A DNA stretch of 17,796 nucleotides, taken from Paracoccaceae bacterium. GTDB taxonomy: Bacteria; Pseudomonadota; Alphaproteobacteria; Rhodobacterales; Rhodobacteraceae. Each line of letters opens with the position of its first letter. The first letter of the stretch is position 1. The stretch covers positions 1 through 17,796 of the forward strand of contig JAESQH010000137.1 in assembly GCA_016765235.1 (NCBI GenBank). The letters are read 5' to 3'. Shown here one piece after another: positions 7,042-15,020 of this stretch. The notes beneath the pieces are model-generated. The model worked only from the letters and a program-made list of their open reading frames with translations. It had not been told where the DNA came from and made no database searches. The position numbers and the translations under genes are program-made.

Positions 7042-8250
7042 TTGAAAAAAATCAAACCAATTAACGACGCCCGTAAGACAGGTACGGATTTGGTCTTTTC
7101 AGCGATACGACAAAACTCGCCGACCCCCCGAATCGATATTGTAAAACAGACCGGATTAAGCCCTGCGACTGTTACCAGTATTACCGCAGACTTGATCCTC
7201 AATGGCCTGATTGAAGAAGTACCGGCGGTCAAATCGACCAACTATCAAAAGCGCGGGCGCCCTCGGGTGGATTTGAAAATTCGCGGCGATGCGCATCTGG
7301 TTGTCGGAATGCAATTGACCGACAAAATGGCCACCGTAGTTATCGTCGACTTCGACGGTAAACAGATTTCCGATTATTCTTTACCTTCCGCCAAGCCAGT
7401 GCGTTCGGCGCTCGAAACCGTCGATCTACTGGAAAAAGCCCTAAGAAAATCACTCGAAAATGCGAATTTGAAGATCGCGGATATATCCGGCGTCGGCATT
7501 GGAATTCCCGGCATTGTAGATGGTCCGGCGGGATATGTTTATTGGTCCCCTACCATCTCGGACCGGGAGATATTTCTTCAAGATATGTTGGTTGATCGAT
7601 TGGATATTCCGGTATTTTTAGACAATGACGCCAACCTCGTTGCAATCGCGGAACAACGATTTGGTCTGGGTAGAGAAGCCCGAAACTTCATCGTGGTTTC
7701 CGTTGAGGAAGGTGTCGGCATGGGCATCGTAATCGATGGAAAATTGTATCGCGGCTCCCATGGTTGTGGGGCCGAACTGGGGCATACGAAAGTACATCTA
7801 GACGGGGCACTTTGCAGGTGCGGACAACGAGGTTGTCTGGAAGCATATGTTGGTGACTATGCGTTGCTTCGCGAGGCTGGTACTGCCTTGGAAGCCCTCT
7901 CCGGTAAAAGCGCAGAACTTCAAATGGATATTCTTCTCAACGAGGCCAAAAAGGGAAACCAGATGGCCGCTTCAATTGTTGAGAGAGCGGGTCGGATGTT
8001 CGCGATGGGGCTTGCCAACGTCGTGAATATTTTCGCGCCGGAATTGATTATTTTGGCTGGTCGGCGAATGCAGTACGATTATCTTTATCACGACGGAATG
8101 ATCGCAGAGATGAAAAAATCCATCATGCAAGTTGGTGCCCCGTCCCCCGAAGTACGTGTTCACAAATGGGGTGATCTGATGTGGACCATGGGTGCGGCAG
8201 CATTTGCGATCGATGGCGTGTCTGAAATTGCGTTAAAGGATCTCAACTAA
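7042..8250 (+). CDS. xylR: ROK-family transcriptional repressor of xylose genes (XylR)
   Basis: A cytoplasmic DNA-binding repressor of 402 residues. An N-terminal winged helix-turn-helix at about residues 25-65 (IDIVKQTGLSPATVTSITAD) is followed by GRPRVDL and a ROK sugar-kinase-like domain. The ROK zinc site is complete: GAELGH (His248) and CRCGQRGCLEAY (Cys258, Cys260, Cys265). The sugar-binding strand DNDAN is at about 194-198. Proteins of this type bind operators without sugar and let go with xylose or a related ligand. No ATG or GTG fits. The TTG at 7042 gives MKKIKPINDARK and has GGAAGGA about 10 bases upstream; TTGs at 6994 and 7000 are less likely. The gene is divergent from xylF across a palindromic operator, and its stop codon directly abuts the ATG of the CRTAC1-like gene. 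The ligand is inferred from the neighbours. Confidence 0.9.
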   Translation: MKKIKPINDARKTGTDLVFSAIRQNSPTPRIDIVKQTGLSPATVTSITADLILNGLIEEVPAVKSTNYQKRGRPRVDLKIRGDAHLVVGMQLTDKMATVVIVDFDGKQISDYSLPSAKPVRSALETVDLLEKALRKSLENANLKIADISGVGIGIPGIVDGPAGYVYWSPTISDREIFLQDMLVDRLDIPVFLDNDANLVAIAEQRFGLGREARNFIVVSVEEGVGMGIVIDGKLYRGSHGCGAELGHTKVHLDGALCRCGQRGCLEAYVGDYALLREAGTALEALSGKSAELQMDILLNEAKKGNQMAASIVERAGRMFAMGLANVVNIFAPELIILAGRRMQYDYLYHDGMIAEMKKSIMQVGAPSPEVRVHKWGDLMWTMGAAAFAIDGVSEIALKDLN

Positions 8251-9801
8251 ATGACACTTAAACTGCAATTAGTAATTTCACTGATCAGCGCAGCTGCCGC
8301 AACCGCGCAGCCTGTTTTTACCAATGTTTCATCGGGCCTTGACCTCACCCATCAATATACAGGCGGGTGGGAGCATTTTGTCGGCGGTGGCGTCGCAAGT
8401 TTTGACTGTGACGCAGACCAACTTCCTGAATTATTTGTTGCGGGGGGCGCATCAAATTCGTCGCTGTTGCGGAACAAAACCAGCCGAGGAGGTGAAATTT
8501 CGCTGGCAAACGAAACGCCCACAGAACTTGCGCTAACAGGTGTTACAGGCGCGTATCCGATCGATATCGATAGTGACGGAATGCTGGACCTATTCATTAT
8601 GCGGGTCGGCGAAAACTACTTGATGAAAGGCGGGCCTGATTGTTCGTTTACGAAATTTGATCTGGATTTCGATGGCGGTGATCGATGGACCACAGCATTT
8701 TCCGCAACTTGGGAAGCGGGCAACACAATGCCAACTATGGCGGTTGGAAATTATGTTGATAGAAACGATCCTGACGGACCGTTCGAGGCCTGCGACACCA
8801 ACTTCTTGATGCGACCCGAAGGTGGTCAATATTCCAGCGTCCCGTTAACACCAAGTTTCTGTCCATTATCCATGTTGTTTTCTGATTGGGGCCGAAACGG
8901 CAGACAAGACCTACGCACCAGCAACGACCGCCATTATTATGTGCGCGGTGGAAACGAACAATTGTGGGCGATGGAGGATACCCCCCGCCTTTACGATGAA
9001 TCCGACGGTTGGGCTGATTTCAGCATTTGGGGCATGGGAATTGCGAGCAGGGATATATCAGGCGATGGTTATCCGGATGTTTTCCTGACAAGCATGGGCG
9101 ACCAAAAGTTACAGACGAAAGATTCAAGCGTAGAAGGGCCAACCTTTTTGGATGCCACATACGATCGCGGTACAACTGCGCAACGGCCGTACACGGGCGA
9201 CGACGGGCGACCCTCGACGGGATGGCAAGTTGAATTTGGTGACGTCGACAACGATGGTTTGGACGATGTTTTCATCGCAAAAGGCAATGTCGAACAAATG
9301 CCCGCCAGCGCAATGTCCGACCCGAATAATCTGTTGATGCAAAACCCGGACGGCACATTCGGCGAAAAGGGCCTTGAGGCTGGAATTGCAAGTATGGACC
9401 GATCACGCGGTGCGGCATTGGTTGATTTAAATCTGGATGGGAAACTGGATCTAGTCGTGGTCAATCGGCGTGCACCAATCGAGATTTATCAGAACGCAAC
9501 TTTGCAAGTTGGCAACTGGATTCAACTGGAAATTCGTCAACCCGGCGCCAATTCACGTGCCGTTGGCAGTTGGATTGAAGTTTCAAACGGCATCGAAACT
9601 TGGGTTCGCGAAATAACCATCGGTGGCGGCCATGCAAGTGGAAATTCCACGTTCGCACATTTTGGGTTAGGAAATTCCGAAAGTGTAAAAGTTAGAGTGA
9701 TCTGGCCCGACGGTGCTATATCTGAGTGGATCACCGTACAGCCCAACCAGATTCTCAAAATCAATAGAGAAGATGACGATCTAAGCGCAACAAAGATTTA
9801 G
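8251..9801 (+). CDS. Secreted CRTAC1 family protein (FG-GAP/VCBS repeats with C-terminal ASPIC/UnbV domain)
   Basis: A 516-residue exported protein. Residues 1-19 form a signal peptide (LVISLISAAAATA, cleavage before Gln20). Five calcium-binding FG-GAP-type loops are visible: DCDADQLPE (52-60), DIDSDGMLD (105-113), DISGDGYPD (268-276), DVDNDGLDD (331-339) and DLNLDGKLD (392-400), consistent with a beta-propeller. A degenerate one may lie near 211-220. Residues about 435-505 form the ASPIC/UnbV domain, with GSWIEV, GGGHASGNS and the ending VRVIWPDG. Four cysteines (53, 131, 181, 204) could form disulfides in the periplasm. The start codon directly follows the xylR stop (TAAATG), so translation is probably coupled. 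Its 3' end overlaps that of the convergent di-heme peroxidase gene by 4 bases. The family has no general biochemical function. A role linked to xylose or xylan-derived material is inferred only from its place in the locus. Confidence 0.88.
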   Translation: MTLKLQLVISLISAAAATAQPVFTNVSSGLDLTHQYTGGWEHFVGGGVASFDCDADQLPELFVAGGASNSSLLRNKTSRGGEISLANETPTELALTGVTGAYPIDIDSDGMLDLFIMRVGENYLMKGGPDCSFTKFDLDFDGGDRWTTAFSATWEAGNTMPTMAVGNYVDRNDPDGPFEACDTNFLMRPEGGQYSSVPLTPSFCPLSMLFSDWGRNGRQDLRTSNDRHYYVRGGNEQLWAMEDTPRLYDESDGWADFSIWGMGIASRDISGDGYPDVFLTSMGDQKLQTKDSSVEGPTFLDATYDRGTTAQRPYTGDDGRPSTGWQVEFGDVDNDGLDDVFIAKGNVEQMPASAMSDPNNLLMQNPDGTFGEKGLEAGIASMDRSRGAALVDLNLDGKLDLVVVNRRAPIEIYQNATLQVGNWIQLEIRQPGANSRAVGSWIEVSNGIETWVREITIGGGHASGNSTFAHFGLGNSESVKVRVIWPDGAISEWITVQPNQILKINREDDDLSATKI

Positions 9802-11120
9802 TCGACAGGTAAACCGCTAGGAAGCCGATCTGGCACACCTAGGCGTCCTTTCAAGCTTGTTTCGTCGCTCAAACTCTGAAGAAATGCCAATATTGCGTCA
9901 ACTTCGGTATCATCCAGCGCAATCGGCTCCAATTCGTTTGCGCTTGCGATTGCAGCCATATCCACAGGACTTTCCAAAATAGTCCAATCGTCTGCACTAG
10001 CGAGATCCGGTAAAATCGCTTGGCTTCGGTCATAACTATTCAAGCTGTTAATCGGATCGAGATGGTGCCTAACCACACCCTCCAACGTTGCATATGCGCC
10101 GTCATGCCCATACGGCCCCGTTGCAGCTATATTGCGCAGGCTGGGAGTACGAAATTTATACGCATCCCCAGCCTGCCCCGTCACACGGATGCGGCCCACA
10201 TCTCGGTGATGGTTTTCGAAACGCGCAGCCTTGCCCGGCCCGATTTGAGGCATAGCGATCGCGTAAAAATTTTGGTCAGTCTGGAACCGTCCGGAATGAC
10301 AGGTCGAACACCCAGCTTTTCCATAAAACAGTTCTAACCCTACAGCGGTTTCTTCCGGTAATTCCTGCCCGTTCAAATAGCGATCGAACGGGCTGTCATC
10401 CGCGCGCCATTCAAATGCCACGAAACTTGCAATCATGTTGGATATATCCGTAAACCGGATTTCACGTTGGCCGATCACGCCATCAAACATTTGCCGATAT
10501 TCAGGCGTGCCCGCTACGCGCGAAGCAATAATATCCCAAGCGCCACCTTTCTGTGTCAAAAAACCTTTGCGAACGGCTTTGGAAACGTCGTTCTCGGAAT
10601 ACTGCCCCGCCATTTCGTCGCCCGATAGAACCGGGAACATGGCTTGCGCCGATAGTATGCTATCGAAACCCTCTACCATTTCCGCATCAAGAGGCGTCCG
10701 AATTCCTGACGGTTGAGCGTCGTCTAGTTCGAGTCGCCCGTCGTGAAACATCGAAGTAAATTCGGCTGCCCCTAAATTAAACAGTGCTGGCGCGTTCCGT
10801 CCGACCCTTTGTTCTGGCAGGTTATCTGGGTTTGAACGCCGTTTTGGACCAAGACCAATGCCGCCCTCGCCCAACGTCAATGACACGCCGTCAGAAGTAC
10901 CAAACTCTGGATTGTGACACGTTGCACAGGCAATATTTTTATTGCCACTTAGGATAGGCTCATAAAACAACAACTGCCCAAGCGCGATTTTATCGTCGGA
11001 AGCAACGGAAAATACGGCTTGTGGAAACACTGGCATTCCTTCAGCGGATGCCACCCCTGCCGCGAGAACCCCAAGAGTTGCTATACAGCACAATATCATT
11101 TCTTGATTTAATTTTGCCAT
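9798..11120 (-). CDS. Di-heme cytochrome c peroxidase / MauG-like periplasmic protein
   Basis: A 440-residue exported c-type cytochrome. A signal peptide (about residues 1-26, cleavage after ASA) precedes two heme-attachment motifs, CATCH (65-69) and CSTCH (271-275), the layout of bacterial di-heme peroxidases. Other marks are GRNAPALFNLG with MFHDGRLE (108-131), TPSLRNIAATGPYGHDGAYATLEGVVRHH in two parts around 325-353, and the late DAILAFLQSL. Canonical members reduce hydrogen peroxide with electrons from small cytochromes; MauG-type members oxidise residues in a partner protein. Three starts are possible: GTG 11138, ATG 11120 and ATG 11099. The ATG at 11120 gives the best signal peptide, with Lys3 before the hydrophobic stretch. 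A XylR-like palindrome covers this start codon. The gene faces the CRTAC1-like gene tail to tail and is divergent from xylB. The exact reaction is unknown. Confidence 0.88.
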   Translation of the reverse strand: MAKLNQEMILCCIATLGVLAAGVASAEGMPVFPQAVFSVASDDKIALGQLLFYEPILSGNKNIACATCHNPEFGTSDGVSLTLGEGGIGLGPKRRSNPDNLPEQRVGRNAPALFNLGAAEFTSMFHDGRLELDDAQPSGIRTPLDAEMVEGFDSILSAQAMFPVLSGDEMAGQYSENDVSKAVRKGFLTQKGGAWDIIASRVAGTPEYRQMFDGVIGQREIRFTDISNMIASFVAFEWRADDSPFDRYLNGQELPEETAVGLELFYGKAGCSTCHSGRFQTDQNFYAIAMPQIGPGKAARFENHHRDVGRIRVTGQAGDAYKFRTPSLRNIAATGPYGHDGAYATLEGVVRHHLDPINSLNSYDRSQAILPDLASADDWTILESPVDMAAIASANELEPIALDDTEVDAILAFLQSLSDETSLKGRLGVPDRLPSGLPVD

Positions 11121-11131
11121 CGAATTAAAGT
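11103..11131 (+). promoter_or_regulatory. Candidate promoter of xylBA
   Basis: On the + strand, TTGATT (11103-11108) is separated by 17 bases from TAAAGT (11126-11131), a plausible though imperfect -35/-10 pair about 60 bases before the xylB ATG. The 23-bp palindrome 11107-11129 lies across the spacer. Support is by pattern only. Confidence 0.42.
11107..11129. promoter_or_regulatory. Candidate XylR operator 2 (xylB/peroxidase intergenic)
   Basis: The half-sites TTTAATTTT and CGAATTAAA surround a 5-base centre GCCAT. Aligned to the palindrome at 6928-6950, 18 of 23 positions agree, including both outer TTTAATTT and AATTAAA arms. It overlaps the proposed ATG (11118-11120) of the peroxidase gene and the spacer of the candidate xylB promoter, so one bound repressor could silence both directions. 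Confidence 0.62.
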
Positions 11132-11194
11132 GTGGCACCGGTTAGCGCAGAATGCAACACCTGTACTTGAACTTTGACAATTTAAGGATACCGC

Positions 11195-12649
11195 ATGTAC
11201 CTAGGTCTGGACCTTGGCACTTCTAGCCTAAAGGGATTGCTGATTGACGAAGCGCAGAATGTTGTAGGTTCGGCTAGTGCGTCGTTGGAGGTATCCCGCC
11301 ATCATTCAGGTTGGTCGGAGCAGGACCCGGACACATGGATTTCCGCTGCCGAAACGGTATTTGATACCCTTTGCAACAACCATCCCGAAGAAATGATGGC
11401 CCTAAACGGTATCGGTCTTTCAGGCCAAATGCACGGTGCGACGCTTGTAAATCGAGCGGGAAAACCGTTGCGCCCCTGCATTCTTTGGAACGACACGCGC
11501 AGTCATGTCGAAGCGGCAGAACTTGATTCCAACCCAATATTCAGGGAGCTTTCCGGCAACATTGTTTTTCCGGGTTTCACTGCACCCAAACTTTTGTGGG
11601 TTCGGCGAAACGAACCCGAAATTTTCTCGCAAATTTACAAAGTACTTTTGCCCAAAGACTATCTGCGACTTTGGCTAACGGGTGAATACATATCCGACAT
11701 GTCAGATTCTGCCGGAACAAGTTGGTTGGATGTTGCCAAACGTGACTGGTCGGACGCGCTATTGGCAAAGACTGGCCTGAAACGTGAAAACATGCCCGAC
11801 TTGGTCGAAGGCAGTCAGGAAGGTGGTCGTGTCCGTTCCGATCTGTCAGCACGCTGGAATTTACCAAACAAAATCATCGTTGCAGGCGGCGCGGGTGACA
11901 ATGCCGCCTCGGCAATTGGTATGGGTACAATTCATGCCGGACATGCATTCATTTCCCTCGGGACATCTGGCGTGATATTTGCCGCAAACGATACCTATCT
12001 GCCGAAACCCGAAAGCGCTGTTCACACCTTTTGCCATGCATTGCCAAACACATGGCATCAAATGGGGGTAATTCTTTCGGCAACGGATTCATTGGAATGG
12101 TTTGGAAAAATCGCTGGAAAACCCGCGCAAGAATTAACTGCAGAACTTGGCGACAGACTGCTACCACCAAGCTCCGTTCGATTTCTACCCTACCTCGGTG
12201 GCGAGCGTACACCCCACAATGACTCGGCCATTCGTGGCGCTTTTGTAGGTCTTTCGCATTCGGATGACCGGCCTACATTGACCCGCGCTGTGTTGGAAGG
12301 TGTGGCTTTCGCGCTCCGTGACAACATGGAAGCACTCCGAGCTGCCGGAACAGACATTTCGCGGGTTTTGGCAGTGGGTGGCGGTTCACAATCCAAATAT
12401 TGGCTTGAAGTAATCGCAACAATTCTGGAAATTCCGGTGGATATCCCAGTTGGTGGTGATTTCGGCGCAGCCTTTGGCGCGGCCCGTTTGGGCATGATCG
12501 CGGCGACAGGCGCCGATCCCGCCAGCGTTTGCTTGCCGCCGGAAACCGCACGTACAATTGAGCCGAATCTGGCTTTGGCCCCAGCATATACCGATGCCTA
12601 TCAATCATATAAATCAACTTACCCCGCCATCAAAGGAATCCCAAAATGA
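11195..12649 (+). CDS. xylB: Xylulokinase
   Basis: A cytoplasmic FGGY-family kinase of 484 residues, the size of E. coli XylB, that phosphorylates D-xylulose to D-xylulose 5-phosphate for the pentose phosphate pathway. It follows E. coli XylB closely: MYLGLDLGTSS with the N-terminal phosphate loop, SGQMHGATL (substrate-contact Met79-His80), ILWNDTR, GFTAPKLLW, KVLLPKDYLRL, SDMSDSAGTSWLDVAKRDWS, the catalytic Asp235 in GGAGDNAAS, SLGTSGV (254-260), FLPYLGGERTPHN and GGGSQSKYW. The start has AAGGA about 8 bases upstream. Its stop codon overlaps the xylA start as ATGA, so the two are translationally coupled. It diverges from the peroxidase gene across a palindrome like the one at the xylF promoter, so repression by XylR is likely. 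Confidence 0.96.
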   Translation: MYLGLDLGTSSLKGLLIDEAQNVVGSASASLEVSRHHSGWSEQDPDTWISAAETVFDTLCNNHPEEMMALNGIGLSGQMHGATLVNRAGKPLRPCILWNDTRSHVEAAELDSNPIFRELSGNIVFPGFTAPKLLWVRRNEPEIFSQIYKVLLPKDYLRLWLTGEYISDMSDSAGTSWLDVAKRDWSDALLAKTGLKRENMPDLVEGSQEGGRVRSDLSARWNLPNKIIVAGGAGDNAASAIGMGTIHAGHAFISLGTSGVIFAANDTYLPKPESAVHTFCHALPNTWHQMGVILSATDSLEWFGKIAGKPAQELTAELGDRLLPPSSVRFLPYLGGERTPHNDSAIRGAFVGLSHSDDRPTLTRAVLEGVAFALRDNMEALRAAGTDISRVLAVGGGSQSKYWLEVIATILEIPVDIPVGGDFGAAFGAARLGMIAATGADPASVCLPPETARTIEPNLALAPAYTDAYQSYKSTYPAIKGIPK

Positions 12650-13950
12650 CCGACTTTTTCGGCGATATATCCCCGATCAAATTCGAGGGGACCGATAGTA
12701 AAAATCCGCTCGCATTTCGTCACTACAATCCAGATGAAGTTATCATGGGCAAAACTATGGAAGAACATCTCCGTTTTGCCGTTGCCTATTGGCACTCGTT
12801 CGCGTGGCCCGGCGGTGACCCTTTCGGCGGGGAAACTTTTCAACGCCCATGGTTCGGCGATACGATGGACCATGCGAAACTGAAAGCAGACGTTGCATTC
12901 GAGATGTTTGATATTCTCAACGCCCCCTTCTTTTGCTTCCATGATGCAGATATGCGCCCGGAAGGCGCAAATTTCGCTGAAACCAAACGAAACCTCGAGG
13001 AGATGGTCGATTATTTTGCGCTCAAAATGGATTCCAGCCGTACAAAGTTGCTCTGGGGGACGGCGAACCTGTTTTCAAACCGCCGCTTCATGGCCGGTGC
13101 ATCGACTAACCCTGACCCTGACGTCTTCGCGTATTCCGCCGCGACGGTAAAAACCTGCATGGATGCGACCCATAAACCCGGTGGGCAAAACTATGTTCTT
13201 TGGGGGGGGCGCGAAGGTTACGAAACACTGTTGAACACCGATATGGGCCAAGAACTGGACCACATGGGCCGTTTCTTAAACTTGGTTGTCGAATACAAAC
13301 ACAAAATTGGTTTTGAGGGTGAAATCCTGCTTGAGCCTAAACCGCAAGAGCCCACCAAACATCAATATGATTATGATGCAGCCACTTGTTACGGTTTTTT
13401 GCAGAAGTACGGCCTCGAGAATGAAGTCAAATTGAACCTTGAACAAGGTCACGCCATCCTCGCGGGGCATTCGTTTGAGCACGAAATCGCAACGGCAATT
13501 GCGATGGGTGCGCTCGGTTCCATTGATATGAACCGCAACGATTACCAATCCGGCTGGGATACGGATCAGTTTCCAAATAACGCACCTGAGGTCGCGTTGG
13601 CCTACTATCATATATTGAAAGCAGGCGGATTGGGCAAAGGCGGCACCAACTTTGACGCAAAATTGCGCCGCCAATCGCTTGATCCGGTGGATCTGGTTGC
13701 AGCACATATCGGCGGCATGGACATCTGCGCACGCGGCTTAAAGGCCGCAGCGGCAATGCTTGAAGACGGTGGAATGGAAGATGCTCTCGCAGATCGGTAT
13801 TCGGGCTGGCGCACAGCCGGTGCTGCAAACATGTTAACTAACGAAAGCTTGGGCACTATTGCTGACAGGGTTATCGCCGACAACATCAATCCGGAACCAT
13901 GTTCAGGTCGGCAAGAAATTCTTGAGAATTACGTCAGTCGATTTGTATAG
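12646..13950 (+). CDS. xylA: Xylose isomerase
   Basis: A cytoplasmic TIM-barrel enzyme of 434 residues (class II length) that converts D-xylose to D-xylulose using two divalent metal ions. The catalytic pair His99/Asp102 is in FHDADMRPEG. The metal ligands Glu230 (LLEPKPQEPTKHQYDYD), Glu266 and His269 (NLEQGHAILAGH), Asp294 (GSIDMN), Asp305 and Asp307 (GWDTDQFP) and Asp337 (NFDAK) are all present, two positions before their E. coli counterparts. The usual ANH in the E266-H269 segment reads QGH here, and GSIDANRGD reads GSIDMNRND; neither change removes a metal ligand. The start overlaps the xylB stop by 4 bases, with AGGA upstream inside xylB. It is the last gene of the unit and is followed by a hairpin at 13990-14023. 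Confidence 0.97.
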   Translation: MTDFFGDISPIKFEGTDSKNPLAFRHYNPDEVIMGKTMEEHLRFAVAYWHSFAWPGGDPFGGETFQRPWFGDTMDHAKLKADVAFEMFDILNAPFFCFHDADMRPEGANFAETKRNLEEMVDYFALKMDSSRTKLLWGTANLFSNRRFMAGASTNPDPDVFAYSAATVKTCMDATHKPGGQNYVLWGGREGYETLLNTDMGQELDHMGRFLNLVVEYKHKIGFEGEILLEPKPQEPTKHQYDYDAATCYGFLQKYGLENEVKLNLEQGHAILAGHSFEHEIATAIAMGALGSIDMNRNDYQSGWDTDQFPNNAPEVALAYYHILKAGGLGKGGTNFDAKLRRQSLDPVDLVAAHIGGMDICARGLKAAAAMLEDGGMEDALADRYSGWRTAGAANMLTNESLGTIADRVIADNINPEPCSGRQEILENYVSRFV

Positions 13951-13989
13951 TTGACAGTATGGGATTTGCAGCAACTAGCACCCATGTAT

Positions 13990-14023
13990 TTGGTCTGACG
14001 TCCTTATAATGGCGTCAGACCAA
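13990..14023. terminator. Bidirectional hairpin between xylA and yghU
   Basis: A perfect 11-bp stem (TTGGTCTGACG at 13990-14000, CGTCAGACCAA at 14013-14023) with a 12-base loop lies 39 bases after the xylA stop codon and between two convergent genes. It is followed by TCTTTGTT on the + strand, a weak T-rich tail. This is most likely the terminator of xylBA and may also serve the yghU side. Confidence 0.7.
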
Positions 14024-14073
14024 TCTTTGTTACATCAATCAATATTTACCGTGCGTTTTCGGACTCGAAGCAG

Positions 14074-14940
14074 TTAGGGAGTGTCAGCCTCGATTTTATC
14101 CTGTGTACGCAGTTCAAAATCGGAAGCATCATGGCGTTCATGCAACTGCTCTTCAAGCGGCCCCCATGCCCGATTTACAATACGCCCGCGCTGAACGGCA
14201 GGTCGGTCGAGGATCTCCTCGGCCCAACGTCGCAGGTTTTTATAGGATTCCACTTGTAGGAATTCGCCCGCACCATAACCCTCACCCAACACAAGGTTCC
14301 CATACCAAGGCCAAGTGGCCATGTCGGCGATCGTGTACTCGTCACCGCCTAAAAACCGATGTTCGGCCAGTTCACGGTCCAGTACATCCATCTGACGTTT
14401 GGTTTCCATGGTGAAGCGGTCGATCGGGTATTCCAGCTTTTCGGGTGCGTAGGCGTAAAAATGACCAAAGCCGCCTCCTAGATAGGGTGCCGAACCTTGC
14501 AGCCAGAAAAGCCAGTTCATTGCCTCCGTGCGTTTGCTATCGTCCTTTGGCAAAAAATGTCCGTATTTTTGAGCGAGGTACAATAGGATCGCCCCACTTT
14601 CGAACACGCGGCTTCCGGTCCCCGTGTCAACAAGCGCCGGAATTTTGGAGTTTGGATTAATAGCCACAAAGCCCGACGAAAACTGGTCGCCCTCGTTAAT
14701 ATTGATCAGATGAGCGTCATATTCCGCGCCCGTTTCACCCAGCGCCAAAAGTTCCTCAAGCAGGATCGTGACCTTCTGCCCGTTTGGCGTGCCCAGTGAA
14801 TATAGCTGCAATGGGTGCTCTCCGCTTCGCAGCACTGCGTCGTGAGTGGCGCCTGCAATCGGGCGGTTGATCTTGGCCCATTCGCCGCCGCTTTCGGCAC
14901 CCCAAGTCCAGACTTTGGGGGGAGTGTAGCTGTTTGACAT
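14074..14940 (-). CDS. yghU: Glutathione S-transferase family protein, YghU type (disulfide-bond reductase)
   Basis: A cytoplasmic protein of 288 residues, the same length as E. coli YghU and very similar along its whole length: KVWTWGAESGGEWAKINRP, HPLQLYSLGTPNGQKVTILL (43-62), NPNSKIPAL (95-103), ESGAILLYLA (114-123), NWLFWLQGSAPYLGGGFGHF, DEYTIADMATWPW and the ending EQLHERHDASDFE. YghU-type Nu-class transferases bind two glutathione molecules and show disulfide-bond reductase and peroxidase activity more than classic conjugation. The ATG at 14940 is chosen (MSNSYTPPKVW), with GGAAAGAG upstream. A longer frame to 14982 adds unrelated residues. It lies in the same direction as the FrnE-like gene 80 bases upstream, so both may belong to one thiol-redox unit. 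Confidence 0.95.
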   Translation of the reverse strand: MSNSYTPPKVWTWGAESGGEWAKINRPIAGATHDAVLRSGEHPLQLYSLGTPNGQKVTILLEELLALGETGAEYDAHLININEGDQFSSGFVAINPNSKIPALVDTGTGSRVFESGAILLYLAQKYGHFLPKDDSKRTEAMNWLFWLQGSAPYLGGGFGHFYAYAPEKLEYPIDRFTMETKRQMDVLDRELAEHRFLGGDEYTIADMATWPWYGNLVLGEGYGAGEFLQVESYKNLRRWAEEILDRPAVQRGRIVNRAWGPLEEQLHERHDASDFELRTQDKIEADTP

Positions 14941-15020
14941 ATTACTTTTCTCTTTCCAGTACTTTTGAGCGCGTGATTTCACATGCGACTAATTAAATTC
15001 ACGTTCTCGGATTTTCATTT

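Noticed and set aside
13276..13828. Overlapping - strand frames within xylA
   Set aside because: Both are antisense to fully conserved XylA active-site segments.
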